Positions 8,837 through 19,296 of a DNA stretch of 34,112 nucleotides are shown here, piece by piece (the first letter of the stretch is position 1; each line of letters opens with the position of its first letter). The notes beneath the pieces were generated by a model. That model made no database searches. It had not been told where the DNA came from and was given only the letters and a program-made list of their open reading frames with translations. Made by a program: the position numbers and the translations under genes. Source of the DNA: Woeseiaceae bacterium (GTDB lineage Bacteria > Pseudomonadota > Gammaproteobacteria > Steroidobacterales > Woeseiaceae). The DNA lies in the NCBI GenBank assembly GCA_030066655.1, contig JASJBE010000048.1, positions 1-34,112 on the forward strand, read 5' to 3'.

Positions 8837-9754
8837 ATGCCCGCAACGGACTACCCGAAGCTCGAGCTGGATAATGGCAGGCTTCGCGTGTCGATCTACG
8901 TGCCCGATGCCGAACATGGCTACTACCGCGGGCCTCGCTTCGACTGGTCCGGCATGATCGATCGTGTCGACACAGGCAAACATCGCTTTTATTCGCCGCT
9001 GCACGTGACTCACGACCCGATGCGGCACGACTGCGTCAGCGGCCCGGCCGAGGAGTTTGCGATGTTCGAGCCCATGGGGTTCGCCGAGGCCCGGCCCGGG
9101 GAGACTTTCGTCAAGATCGGCGTGGGCCTGCTCGAAAGGGGTGATGACGACGAGTATCAGTTTGCCGACGCCTATCGCATCGTGCGCGCCGGAGAGTGGG
9201 ACATCGAGCACGCTCCGGAACGCGTGGAGTTCTCACAGGAACTCGCTGGCGATCGCGGATGGGGCTACCGCTATTCAAAGACCCTTCAGCTCGTCCGTGG
9301 GAAAGCGGAACTGATCATCGCTCACCGGCTGGAGAATACCGGCGACAAGAAGATCGACATCAACAACTACAATCACAATTTCAGCCTGATCGACAATCTT
9401 CCGTACGGACCGGACTATCGCGTCGAATTTCCGTTTTCGACGATGATCCCGATACGTATCAATCAGCTCGCGTGGTTCCGCGGCAACGCCGTCGAAGTCC
9501 CGGAGCCCCTGGGCAGCAACTCACTGTGGATTCCGCTCTTCGAAGGCGAGGGGCGCGTCGAGTACAACCGGGCGTTGATCAGGCACGAGCCAAGCGGCGC
9601 ATCGATCGAGTTCGTCGGCGACGCGGCCGTGACCCGCATGGTGTTCTGGGCCGTCGAACGGGCGGCCTGCCCAGAGCCGTTCATTCGACTGAAGATCGCG
9701 CCGGGCGAGACGGAAGAATGGTCCAGCCGGTATCACTTCAGGGATGCCCGTTAG
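8837..9754 (+). CDS. Conserved protein, possibly galactose-mutarotase-like fold
   Basis: This 305-residue protein has no signal peptide and no membrane span, so it is probably cytoplasmic. It contains the strongly patterned segments YYRGPRFDWSGMI, SGPAEEFAMFEPMGF, FVKIGVGLLER, HRLENTGDKKIDINNYNHNF and ETEEWSSRYHF. These recall a widespread conserved family with a beta-sandwich of the aldose-1-epimerase/galactose-mutarotase superfold; the assignment is from pattern memory only. The conserved His and Asp residues could bind a sugar. It lies 22 bases after the amidohydrolase and probably shares its transcript, which suggests that the two act on related metabolites. Confidence 0.6.
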   Translation: MPATDYPKLELDNGRLRVSIYVPDAEHGYYRGPRFDWSGMIDRVDTGKHRFYSPLHVTHDPMRHDCVSGPAEEFAMFEPMGFAEARPGETFVKIGVGLLERGDDDEYQFADAYRIVRAGEWDIEHAPERVEFSQELAGDRGWGYRYSKTLQLVRGKAELIIAHRLENTGDKKIDINNYNHNFSLIDNLPYGPDYRVEFPFSTMIPIRINQLAWFRGNAVEVPEPLGSNSLWIPLFEGEGRVEYNRALIRHEPSGASIEFVGDAAVTRMVFWAVERAACPEPFIRLKIAPGETEEWSSRYHFRDAR

Positions 9755-9763
9755 CACGAGTTA

Positions 9764-9779
9764 TATACTGTGCCCGACA
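9764..9779 (+). promoter_or_regulatory. -10 hexamer close to the start of the barrel gene
   Basis: TATACT at 9764-9769 lies 9 bases before ATG 9779, leaving room for a leader of only about 2-4 bases. There is no Shine-Dalgarno sequence. A GTG at 9770 is in frame but directly abuts the hexamer, which favours the ATG as start. Confidence 0.45.
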
Positions 9780-10450
9780 TGCTCAAACGCCACACACTGC
9801 TCTTGCTTGCCTTGCTATCGCATTCCGCCCTGGCGGAACTGTCTGCCGAGGCTCATCTGTTTTCGGACGTCGTTGTTCGTGGCCAAAGCCTGACGGACGG
9901 CGGCGCAGCCATTGGCGCGAACGTAAGCTACGACGCTCCCACAGGCTGGTTCGCGGGTGTCAGCGGTTTTTACTCGAATGACTCGCCGCTGGACGCTTCG
10001 AAGACGCGGAACTGGAACGCGTTTGTCGGCTGGTTTCGCGAGCTCGACGGTGATCGTGCTGTCGAGATGTCCGTTGTTCGGTCAATGTTTCTCGATGTGT
10101 CCAGCTGGGACTACACGGAGCTTCAGGGCTACTACCACCTGAGCCCGGAATTGTCAGCGTCGCTGACCTGGTCGCCCAATTACTACGGCCGGGATGCCGA
10201 CAGCGTTATCGTCTCGGGCAACTGGCGGCCCGAGCTGTCGGCATCTGCCTACCTCTGGCTATCGGGCGGCGTCGGTTACCTGTCGGGACCGTGGGACACC
10301 AGTTTCTATTACGCGGAAACGGGCATCGGCTATCGTGCAGGTCGCTTGGATGTGTCACTGATGCTGAGCGCCGTTGACGACGATTCAGAACGCATATTCG
10401 CGACGGACGGTACTTCGCTCGCACTGCGTCTGAGCTACCTCGTCCACTAG
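9779..10450 (+). CDS. TIGR02001-like outer-membrane beta-barrel protein
   Basis: This protein of about 223 residues has a signal peptide cleaved after LLSHSALA. The mature part starts with LFSDVVVRGQSLTDGGAAIG and GWFAGVSGFYSND, the hallmark opening of the TIGR02001 (Gcw_chp) barrel family. Alternating hydrophobic and aromatic strands continue to the C-terminal LALRLSYLVH. The role of the family is unknown; some members lie near transport genes. The 3' end overlaps the convergent S8 protease by 4 bases through a shared CTAG. Confidence 0.75.
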   Translation: MLKRHTLLLLALLSHSALAELSAEAHLFSDVVVRGQSLTDGGAAIGANVSYDAPTGWFAGVSGFYSNDSPLDASKTRNWNAFVGWFRELDGDRAVEMSVVRSMFLDVSSWDYTELQGYYHLSPELSASLTWSPNYYGRDADSVIVSGNWRPELSASAYLWLSGGVGYLSGPWDTSFYYAETGIGYRAGRLDVSLMLSAVDDDSERIFATDGTSLALRLSYLVH

Positions 10451-11691
10451 CGGCATCGCGCGCTGCCTGCCGCTGAGTTGACAGCGGCGCATGCGTCGAT
10501 ACTGGCCCCGTCCCCGCTCGAGCGAATGCTGTCGACGAGCATCGCCGACGCTGCAACGACGTCTACGTCGGGATTCGCCTCCAGCATCAGCGCGACCACG
10601 CCGGAAACATGCGCAGCGGATAACGAGGTGCCGGTCATGTAGTCGTAGGAGTGCCCCGGTTGTGCTGTCAGCACAGCGTCGCCCGGCGCAAACACGCCGC
10701 GTTCTGTCCTGGCCGTCTTGGACCCGTCACGCACGGTCACAATACCCGGGCGCGGCGACGGGAACCGGTTGCCTGCCGGCGCTTTGCCATCATGGGCAAC
10801 AACGATGATCGAGCCATTTTCGAGGATGCGGTCCACGAGCTTGTCCAACAGTCGATCTCGCGGACCGGTCAGGCTCAGGTTGACGATGTGCGGCGAGTCG
10901 TCGACGACCTGATCGAGCGCCAGTGACAGCGTCAGGCTGTTGCAACGCGTCTTGCCATCGTCGGATTCCCAGCACGCCCGGTACGCGTGCAGCTGCGCAC
11001 CCGGCGCAACACCGCTGATGCCAACGCCGTTTCGATTGTGCGCGACGAGTACGCCGGCGATGCCGGTTCCGTGTCGTTCGGAACTGCTGCCGGTGCCAAC
11101 GAAGTCGTGATGCTCGGCGAGCGCGTGCTGAATATCCGGATGATCCCGCTCGACACCCGAGTCCACGACGGCAATCTGAACCCCCGCTCCGCTCAGTCCA
11201 TCGCCCAGCGCGGCGATGTTCATCATGTCCAGTGAGGATTGAAGATGCCGGTAGGGCTCTGCCTCGGGCGCTGGATTGCCCAGTGCTGCCGCCAACCCTT
11301 CAAATTCGTGTAGCGGCTGAACCCACTCGACGCGCCTGTCGCCCTCGAGCGCAGCGACGGTAGCCTGCACGTTGTCCTCTATCCTTACGACGACGCAATG
11401 CACATTGAGCGCTCGCACCGGCCATTGGTCTTCGACTTCGAGCTTGTAGTCACTGGCGAGTGTTGTCGCAAGACGCCTTAACTTCGGGTCGTTGGCATAG
11501 TTGTAGCTACCCGAGTAGCCAACGCCGGATGACCAGCCTTTGCGCCGGCTCGATCGAGTGTCCGTCATGACGACGATCCATTCGCTTACCCCTGGCGGTT
11601 CAGCATCGTCCGCCGCGGCTACGCGCAGGTCGACGACGCCGAGGGCCAGTCCGACAACGAGGCAGGGAACGATAGTGCGCCAACTCAACAT
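10447..11691 (-). CDS. Exported subtilisin-like (S8) serine protease
   Basis: This 414-residue protease has a signal peptide (about residues 1-27) and an N-terminal propeptide-like region (about 35-130, starting VSEWIVVMTD). The catalytic domain has Asp177 in IAVVDSGVERDHPD, His207 in RHGTGIAGVLVA and Ser356 in GTSLSAAHVSG, so the triad is complete. The oxyanion-hole segment reads IIVVAHDGK where most S8 enzymes have AAGN, so the usual Asn may be Asp301. Frame choice: ATG 11691 begins the signal peptide and lies 4 bases after the anti-sigma stop; the longer upstream frame overlaps that gene. Operon position suggests that the protease is an output, or possibly a regulator, of the ECF system. 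Confidence 0.85.
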   Translation of the reverse strand: MLSWRTIVPCLVVGLALGVVDLRVAAADDAEPPGVSEWIVVMTDTRSSRRKGWSSGVGYSGSYNYANDPKLRRLATTLASDYKLEVEDQWPVRALNVHCVVVRIEDNVQATVAALEGDRRVEWVQPLHEFEGLAAALGNPAPEAEPYRHLQSSLDMMNIAALGDGLSGAGVQIAVVDSGVERDHPDIQHALAEHHDFVGTGSSSERHGTGIAGVLVAHNRNGVGISGVAPGAQLHAYRACWESDDGKTRCNSLTLSLALDQVVDDSPHIVNLSLTGPRDRLLDKLVDRILENGSIIVVAHDGKAPAGNRFPSPRPGIVTVRDGSKTARTERGVFAPGDAVLTAQPGHSYDYMTGTSLSAAHVSGVVALMLEANPDVDVVAASAMLVDSIRSSGDGASIDACAAVNSAAGSARCR

Positions 11692-11695
11692 GGTC

Positions 11696-12313
11696 TCAAT
11701 CGTAGCGCACCGGCTCGGCAAGCTCGATACGCGCGTCCTGCCGCCACTCGCGCAGTCGCTCCTGGCTGACCAATGACGACGACTCGACGACAAACGCGCC
11801 GCCGGCGCCAGGACCCGAGACGATGTCGAATCCAAGCGCTCTTGCGGTGGCTTCACGAGCAGACGCATCGACGCTCTCGGCGAAGACGATGCGATACCGG
11901 TTATCAACTTCGACCGCCGTTGCACCATCGTTCGACAGGGTTTCAAAAACGTCGCGCTCCAGCGCCGATTCGTTTGGGCCCTGCATCAGGAAAGCGACGG
12001 CGATGACGGCGACGATACCCGCAGCGATTGCCGGCAGCCACAGAGAGCGTTTGGGCCCATCGTCGAGCTTGCCTGCGATCGCTTCGAAAGCCCTGGCTGG
12101 CGGCATATCGCCGGTTTCGAGCATCTCGAGAGAACCGCGTAGCGCGCGTTCCTCCCCGAGCATCGCGGCCAACTCGGGATCACTGGCCAATCGCGCCTCA
12201 AACGCCCTCGCCTGCTCATCGCCCAGGCGACCGGCCGCATAGTCAACGATTTCTAGCTCGCCGTCGATTTCCTCGCGCGAGTGCATCTGGCTTATGTTGT
12301 CGCTCATCTTCAT
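11696..12313 (-). CDS. Membrane anti-sigma factor
   Basis: This 205-residue protein lies directly downstream of an ECF sigma gene and overlaps it by ATGA (12310-12313). It has the layout of an anti-sigma: a cytoplasmic N-terminal domain with DYAAGRLGDEQARAFEARL and a helical sigma-binding segment, one membrane span at about residues 92-110, and a periplasmic C-terminal domain of about 95 residues. No HxxxCxxC zinc motif is seen, so it would be a zinc-free type. The periplasmic part (VEVDNRYRIVFAES) could sense the envelope or be cut by the neighbouring protease. GAGG precedes the ATG. The role is assigned from layout and context. Confidence 0.75.
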   Translation of the reverse strand: MKMSDNISQMHSREEIDGELEIVDYAAGRLGDEQARAFEARLASDPELAAMLGEERALRGSLEMLETGDMPPARAFEAIAGKLDDGPKRSLWLPAIAAGIVAVIAVAFLMQGPNESALERDVFETLSNDGATAVEVDNRYRIVFAESVDASAREATARALGFDIVSGPGAGGAFVVESSSLVSQERLREWRQDARIELAEPVRYD

Positions 12314-12912
12314 TGTTCCTCTGCGGGAGCACGCTCTCCGAGCTCGGCCATGATGGCCTTCAGCCGGCGCCGCGCGTGAAATACCCGCGTCTTGATGGTG
12401 TTCTCGGGACAGCCTGCGATCTCTGCGATCTCGCTGTAGGTATTGCCCTGAAAGTAGGACAGCTCAATGACGAGCCGCTGTTCAGGTGAAAGGCCGGCGA
12501 TCGCGTGTACGACGAGATCCTGTCGTTCGAAGGATTGTCGATCATCGACGCTGTCGTGCATCGAATCGTCAAGCTCCACCGTCGGTTTTCGGCCACGCAG
12601 GTGCTTCAGGCACTGTCGGTAGGCGATGCCGAACACCCAGGTTGAGACCTTGGACTTGCCGGTGAAGCTCGCGGCATTGCGCCAAACGGCCAACATAACG
12701 TCGTTGAATACTTCGTCGTTGGCCGACGCGTCGCGGATCATGCGATAGACAAACGGACCCAAACGGCGACGGTAGTCGTGATACAGCCGCTCAAAAGCAG
12801 CCACGTCACGTGCATCCGCAATGCGTGCGACCAGGGATCGCTCATCATTGTCTGTCGTCGCGGGCATCATGCCTGAAGCGTGTTCCATATTTGCCAATGA
12901 CAATGCTGTCAT
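12310..12912 (-). CDS. ECF-family RNA polymerase sigma factor
   Basis: This sigma factor of 200 residues redirects RNA polymerase to envelope-response promoters. Region 2 shows FERLYHDYRRRLGPFVYRMI and DVMLAVWRNAASFTGKSKVSTWVFGIAYR. Region 4 shows LSPEQRLVIELSYFQGNTYSEIAEIAGCPENTIKTRVFHARRRL (helix-turn-helix), cited here in pieces: LSPEQRLVIELSYFQG, SEIAEIAGCPENTIKTR and VFHARRRL. Starts at 12939 (GTG), 12912 (ATG) and 12888 are possible. I chose 12912 because a candidate -10 at 12942-12947 would place transcription start near 12935, downstream of the GTG. It heads an operon with the anti-sigma and S8 protease and probably autoregulates. Confidence 0.85.
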   Translation of the reverse strand: MTALSLANMEHASGMMPATTDNDERSLVARIADARDVAAFERLYHDYRRRLGPFVYRMIRDASANDEVFNDVMLAVWRNAASFTGKSKVSTWVFGIAYRQCLKHLRGRKPTVELDDSMHDSVDDRQSFERQDLVVHAIAGLSPEQRLVIELSYFQGNTYSEIAEIAGCPENTIKTRVFHARRRLKAIMAELGERAPAEEQ

Positions 12913-12941
12913 CGTGCCATTCCAGTGACTTCCTTGCACGG

Positions 12942-12970
12942 TAGGTACCCAATCATCAGAAAAGGTTCAA
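12942..12970 (-). promoter_or_regulatory. Candidate ECF promoter for the sigma operon
   Basis: On the minus strand TTGAACCTTTTC occupies 12970-12959, with a TGAACC core typical of ECF -35 elements. TACCTA (12947-12942) lies 17 bases after the GAAC. A matching box on the other strand at 13016-13027 faces the opposite gene. Whether this sigma factor reads it is inferred. Confidence 0.45.
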
Positions 12971-13015
12971 CGGATCTGCACAGAAACCTCCTGAAACAAC
13001 TGCGACCGTGCCGCT

Positions 13016-13045
13016 TTGAACCATTTCCGTCCTCGAGGGCATTAA
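13016..13045 (+). promoter_or_regulatory. Candidate ECF promoter for the repeat lipoprotein
   Basis: TTGAACCATTTC at 13016-13027 matches the minus-strand box at 12970-12959 in 11 of 12 positions. CATTAA (13040-13045) lies 18 bases after the GAAC and would give a leader of about 48 bases to ATG 13100. The pair also forms a spaced inverted repeat and could be an operator. Confidence 0.4.
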
Positions 13046-13099
13046 CGCAGACATCAACCACAGCGGGCGATGCTCGCGTACTGCCACGAGGACATGACC

Positions 13100-14776
13100 A
13101 TGATTGCTTCGACACGGCGCCACCTGGCGCTTCTTTTTGCGACTGCAGGCGTCTTGCTTGCCGGTTGCTCCAGCTCGTCCGACGACTCCAGCTACTCACC
13201 GCCCGCCGATAATCCGGAGCCAACCGTTACCAACACGCCACAGGTCGAGGCGCCGGGCACTACGGCGACAACGACGATCGGCGATGTTTTCAGCAAGGCC
13301 AGCGACGGCCTGACGCTTTACACGTTCGAGAACGATCGCAACGACGCCGACGGCGACGGCAGCGGCGACTCGGACTGCAACGATGCCTGCGCAACGACGT
13401 GGCCGCCGCTGCTGGCCGATGCGACGTCGGTCGCTGGAGGATTCTTCACGATCATTACGCGTGACGACGGCACGAGCCTGCAGTGGGCGTTTAAGGGACT
13501 GCCGCTGTATACGTTTTCTGGCGATTCTGCGAGTGGCGATGTCAACGGTGAAGGATCCGGCGACGTTTGGTTCGTCGCACGCCCGAACCCGTACCAGCAA
13601 GCCTCGGTCGATGACACGGCAAAGGGCATCCTGTTTGTCGGCCGCGGCAGCGTCCTGGCCACAGACGGCAGCGGCGGCCAGGCGACAGAGCGAACTGATC
13701 GCGAGGGCTTCACGCTCTACACCTTCGAAAACGATCGCAACGATACTGACGGTGACGGCGCAGGCGACTCGGACTGCAATGCCGGCTGCGCCGAGGTCTG
13801 GCCGCCGCTGTACGCCGATGCGGCCGCGACCGACGGCGGTGCATTCACGATTGTCGATCGCGATGACGGCACACGGCAGTGGGCGCTCAACGGACTTCCA
13901 CTGTATTTCTATGCGCCGGACCAGGCACCCGGCGAGACACGCGGCGAAGGTGCAGGCGATGTCTGGTACGTGGCACGCCCGGCGCCAATCGAGGCGTCCG
14001 ACTCCTCGCTCGGCCCGATTCTGAGCGGCGCTACGTCCGTCCCGGGCGTCGATGCCAACGGCGAGAAGACGTTCGACCGCGCGGAACTCACCGGCTTCAG
14101 CCTGTACGTGTTCGACAACGACGCCAACGACACAGGTCTCGACGGCACCGGCGATTCGGACTGCAACGGTGGCTGTGCCGTCACCTGGCCACCGGTTTTC
14201 GCCGACGCCGGCGCGACGCCGACCGGGAACTTCTCGCTGGTTACCCGCGACGATGGAAGTCGTCAATGGGCGTTCAAGAGCGAGCCACTGTATTTCTTCG
14301 CCAACGACCTCGCTCCTGGCGACGTGAACGGCGACGAGGTCGGCGGAGTCTGGCACCTTGCGCGCACGGCACCGCTGCAGCTCGTCACTGACGGCACCGC
14401 TGGCACCATCTTCGAGGCCCGCGGCATGATTTACGACGTCGACGCCAACGGTGAGCAGGCAGATACGCTTAGCGATCGCACTGGCTTCACGCTGTATCGT
14501 TTCGACAATGACCGCAATGACACTGAAGGAGACGGCGCGGGCGATTCAGACTGCAACGGTGGCTGCGCGGTGACCTGGCCGCCGCTGTACGCCGGCGCGA
14601 GCGACAAGGCGCAGGGCGACTTCGCGATTATCGACCGCGAAGACGGCTCGCGTCAGTGGACCTACCAGGGCGACCCGCTTTACTTCTTCTCCGGCGACGC
14701 GACAACGACGGATGTGAATGGCGTTTACGGCACCTGGTTCACGGTTAGTCCGGCCGAGACCCGGGAACCATCTTGA
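13100..14776 (+). CDS. Lipoprotein with four Lipoprotein_15-type repeats and acidic loops
   Basis: This 558-residue envelope lipoprotein has lipobox LLAGC (Cys23) and a Ser/Asp/Pro-rich linker. Four repeats of about 130 residues follow, beginning near 13306, 13707, 14093 and 14483. Each has G-(F/L)-x-LYxF, C-N-x-x-C-A, WPP, then QWA or QWT, PLYFF and a Trp near the end, matching the secreted repeat family PF03640. Each repeat also carries a Asp-rich insert such as NDADGDGSGDSDCN that resembles calcium-binding loops. The two Cys of each CNxxCA unit may form a disulfide. GAGG at 13088-13091 is 8 bases before ATG 13100 but only 2 before ATG 13094, so 13100 is preferred. It is divergent from the ECF operon. 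Confidence 0.85.
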   Translation: MIASTRRHLALLFATAGVLLAGCSSSSDDSSYSPPADNPEPTVTNTPQVEAPGTTATTTIGDVFSKASDGLTLYTFENDRNDADGDGSGDSDCNDACATTWPPLLADATSVAGGFFTIITRDDGTSLQWAFKGLPLYTFSGDSASGDVNGEGSGDVWFVARPNPYQQASVDDTAKGILFVGRGSVLATDGSGGQATERTDREGFTLYTFENDRNDTDGDGAGDSDCNAGCAEVWPPLYADAAATDGGAFTIVDRDDGTRQWALNGLPLYFYAPDQAPGETRGEGAGDVWYVARPAPIEASDSSLGPILSGATSVPGVDANGEKTFDRAELTGFSLYVFDNDANDTGLDGTGDSDCNGGCAVTWPPVFADAGATPTGNFSLVTRDDGSRQWAFKSEPLYFFANDLAPGDVNGDEVGGVWHLARTAPLQLVTDGTAGTIFEARGMIYDVDANGEQADTLSDRTGFTLYRFDNDRNDTEGDGAGDSDCNGGCAVTWPPLYAGASDKAQGDFAIIDREDGSRQWTYQGDPLYFFSGDATTTDVNGVYGTWFTVSPAETREPS

Positions 14777-14802
14777 GGCGGCGCCTACTATAGGTCTGCT
14801 AC

Positions 14803-14841
14803 CAAAGGGTCGAGTCGCACCTGCGGCTCGGCCCTTTGTTT
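14803..14841 (+). terminator. Probable intrinsic terminator of the repeat lipoprotein
   Basis: A long hairpin pairs 14803-14818 with 14823-14838: CAAAGGG at the base pairs with CCCTTTG, with two G-T wobbles and a 4-base loop. A short T-rich stretch follows (TTTGTTTG). It ends 27 bases before the ygiQ start codon, so it isolates that gene from upstream transcription. Confidence 0.6.
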
Positions 14842-14852
14842 GCGTTCTACAG

Positions 14853-14865
14853 TAGAATCGGGCGG

Positions 14866-14866
<1 letters not shown>
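14853..14866 (+). promoter_or_regulatory. -10 hexamer implying a leaderless ygiQ mRNA
   Basis: TAGAAT at 14853-14858 is followed by 7 bases and the ATG at 14866, with no Shine-Dalgarno sequence. It lies just after the terminator hairpin. Confidence 0.45.
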
Positions 14867-17016
<2,150 letters not shown>

Positions 17017-17037
17017 CGCGGCAGCACAGCTTATGGC

Positions 17038-19086
17038 TTAAGCCTCCTCCGCATGTCCCGACCACTCGGCGGCAAGCTCGGCCTGCAGCGTGTCCGGCGT
17101 CCGCTCGTAGTGGCTGAAGACGACCGTGTAGCTGCCGTCGCCGCCGGTCAGCGACTTGAAGCGGCCGGCAAAGTCGCTGATCTCTGAAAGCGGTGCCAGC
17201 GCCTTGATGCTCAGGTCGCCGCTCGGCAACGCCTGCGTTCCCATGACCTGGCCGCGCCGCGACGTAATGTCACCGCAGACATTGCCCATCGCATCGGCCG
17301 GCACGGCGAGTTCGAGGTTGACGAGGGGCTCGAGCACAAGCGGTTTTGCGGTAGCAACCGCAGCCTGGAAGGCACGCTTGCCCGCAGCGACGAACGCAAT
17401 CTCCTTCGAATCGACCGGGTGATGTTTGCCGTCATAGACCGTAACCTCGATGTCCTGCATCGGGTAGCCGGCGACGGCGCCTTCGGCCATCGCCTGCTGT
17501 ACGCCTTTTTCAACCGCCGGGATGAACTGGTGCGGGATGACGCCGCCCTTGACCTGGTCGACGAAGCGAAAACCGGCGCCGCGCTCGCGGGGCGCCACGC
17601 GCAGCCAGACTTCGCCGAACTGGCCGGCGCCTCCGGTCTGCTTCTTGTGGCGGTACTGGCCGTCGCCGTTCGACGAGATCGTCTCGCGATACGGGATGCG
17701 CGGCGGGCGCGTATCCGCATCGACATTGAATCGACTCTTCATCTGCTCGAGCGCGATGCGCAGGTGCAGCTCGCCCATGCCGCGCAGGACGGTTTCGTTC
17801 TGCTGGATGTCGTGTTCGATCTTGAGGCACGGGTCTTCATCGGCAATTCTTTCCAGCGAACTGGACAGGCGTTGTTCGTCACCGCGTGATTGCGTGCTGA
17901 CGGCGAGCCCGAAAATCGGGACCGGGAACGGCAGCGGCACCAGGTGCAGGTAGTCTTCCTCGTGCGAATCGTGCAGCACGGCATCGAAATGCAGTCCGTC
18001 CACCTTGGCCACGGCGCAGATGTCGCCCGGAATGCCGGCGTCGACCTCGACCTGCTCCTTGCCGACCAGCTTGAACAGGTGCGCCACCTTGAACGGCTTG
18101 CGCCCGTCGTTGATGAACAGCTGCTTGTCCTTGCTTACGGTGCCCTGGTGGATGCGGAATATGCCGAGCTTGCCGACGAAGGGGTCCGCCATGACCTTGA
18201 AGACATGCGCGACGACGTGCTTGTCCGGATCCGGCTCCGCCGTAAAGTCCTGAGCCTCGTCGCCCTCGCCGATCTGGAACGGCCTCGGGTTACCCTCGAG
18301 CGGGTTTGGCATCAGCCGTTCGCACAGCGACAGCAGTTCACGCACACCGGCGCCGGAGGTCGCCGACGTGAAGCAGATCGGCACGAGATGACCCTCGCGC
18401 AGCGCCTGCTCGAACGGGTCATGCAACTGCTCAGGCTGCAGGTCCTGTCCCTGCTCCAGGTACAGCTCCATCAGTTCCTCGTCGACCTCGACCACCTGGT
18501 CGATGATCGTCGAGTGGGCCTCTGCGACCGATGAGAAGTCAGCATCGCCATCGGGCCGGTAGAAACAGTCCACGACCTTGCTGCCGCCGTCTGCGGGCAG
18601 GTTGATCGGCAGACACTCGGTACCGAACTCCTCGCGAATCGACGCGACAAGCGCCGGCAGGTCTACGCCCTCGGCGTCGATCTGGTTGATGATGATCATG
18701 CGGCAAAGCTTGCGCTCGGCTGCCCACTCGAGCATGCGCCGGGAAACGAGTTCGATGCCCTCCTGGGCGTTGATGACGACGGCGACGGCCTCGACGGCGG
18801 GGAAAGACGCAATCGCCTGGCCAATGAAATCCGGCATTCCCGGCGTATCGATCAGGTTGATGTGGATGTTGTCGTGGTCGAAGCTCACGACGCTCGACGA
18901 CAGGGAGTGCTGGTACTGTCTCTCGAGGGGATCGAAGTCGCTGACCGTGTTACCGCGCTCGACGGTGCCTTGAGTCTTGATCACCCCGCCGGCTTCGAGC
19001 AACGCTTCTACCAGGGTGGTCTTGCCGCACGCGGTCTGCCCGACGAGGCAAATGTTGCGGATCGCAGTGGAGGAATAACGTGGCAT
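17038..19086 (-). CDS. EF-G-like translational GTPase paralogue with altered GTPase motifs
   Basis: This 682-residue protein has the full EF-G layout: a G domain, domain II (about 290-370) and domains III-V with GGDGSY and VFSHYER near the end. The P-loop is GQTACGKTT. Switch II reads DTPGMPDF, where canonical EF-G has DTPGHVDF with the catalytic His. The guanine-specificity motif reads NQID rather than NKxD. It therefore belongs to the EF-G-2-like paralogues, not the main translocase. GGAGG (19092-19096) is 5 bases before ATG 19086, so I prefer it to the GTG at 19092. It stands alone, divergent from a DUF465 gene, not in a ribosomal-protein operon. Confidence 0.85.
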   Translation of the reverse strand: MPRYSSTAIRNICLVGQTACGKTTLVEALLEAGGVIKTQGTVERGNTVSDFDPLERQYQHSLSSSVVSFDHDNIHINLIDTPGMPDFIGQAIASFPAVEAVAVVINAQEGIELVSRRMLEWAAERKLCRMIIINQIDAEGVDLPALVASIREEFGTECLPINLPADGGSKVVDCFYRPDGDADFSSVAEAHSTIIDQVVEVDEELMELYLEQGQDLQPEQLHDPFEQALREGHLVPICFTSATSGAGVRELLSLCERLMPNPLEGNPRPFQIGEGDEAQDFTAEPDPDKHVVAHVFKVMADPFVGKLGIFRIHQGTVSKDKQLFINDGRKPFKVAHLFKLVGKEQVEVDAGIPGDICAVAKVDGLHFDAVLHDSHEEDYLHLVPLPFPVPIFGLAVSTQSRGDEQRLSSSLERIADEDPCLKIEHDIQQNETVLRGMGELHLRIALEQMKSRFNVDADTRPPRIPYRETISSNGDGQYRHKKQTGGAGQFGEVWLRVAPRERGAGFRFVDQVKGGVIPHQFIPAVEKGVQQAMAEGAVAGYPMQDIEVTVYDGKHHPVDSKEIAFVAAGKRAFQAAVATAKPLVLEPLVNLELAVPADAMGNVCGDITSRRGQVMGTQALPSGDLSIKALAPLSEISDFAGRFKSLTGGDGSYTVVFSHYERTPDTLQAELAAEWSGHAEEA

Positions 19087-19296
19087 CAACACCTCCGTCG
19101 TTCTAAGTGTTTGTTGAGGAGCCTTTCTACCGAACTGTAACGATACGACGCTCTCGGCCTCAAAGAACTAGGTAGTCGTCGCAATGCAGGCGCGGCCTCG
19201 CGGCTTTATTATGTTTGTGACGCGCCCGGGGTGGGGCAATAGATTCCGCGCCGCCATTCCTGGCCAGAAGACACAATAACGTTACAGGAGATCGAG

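Noticed and set aside
13196-14356. Minus-strand frame of 386 codons opposite the repeat lipoprotein
   Set aside because: It is repetitive only because the lipoprotein gene is, and has no signal peptide, ribosome-binding site or family motif.
13306-14776. CRISPR-like or satellite repeat array
   Set aside because: The similarity is at the protein level, the period is about 390 bases, and the frame is open throughout; it is a repeat-domain gene.
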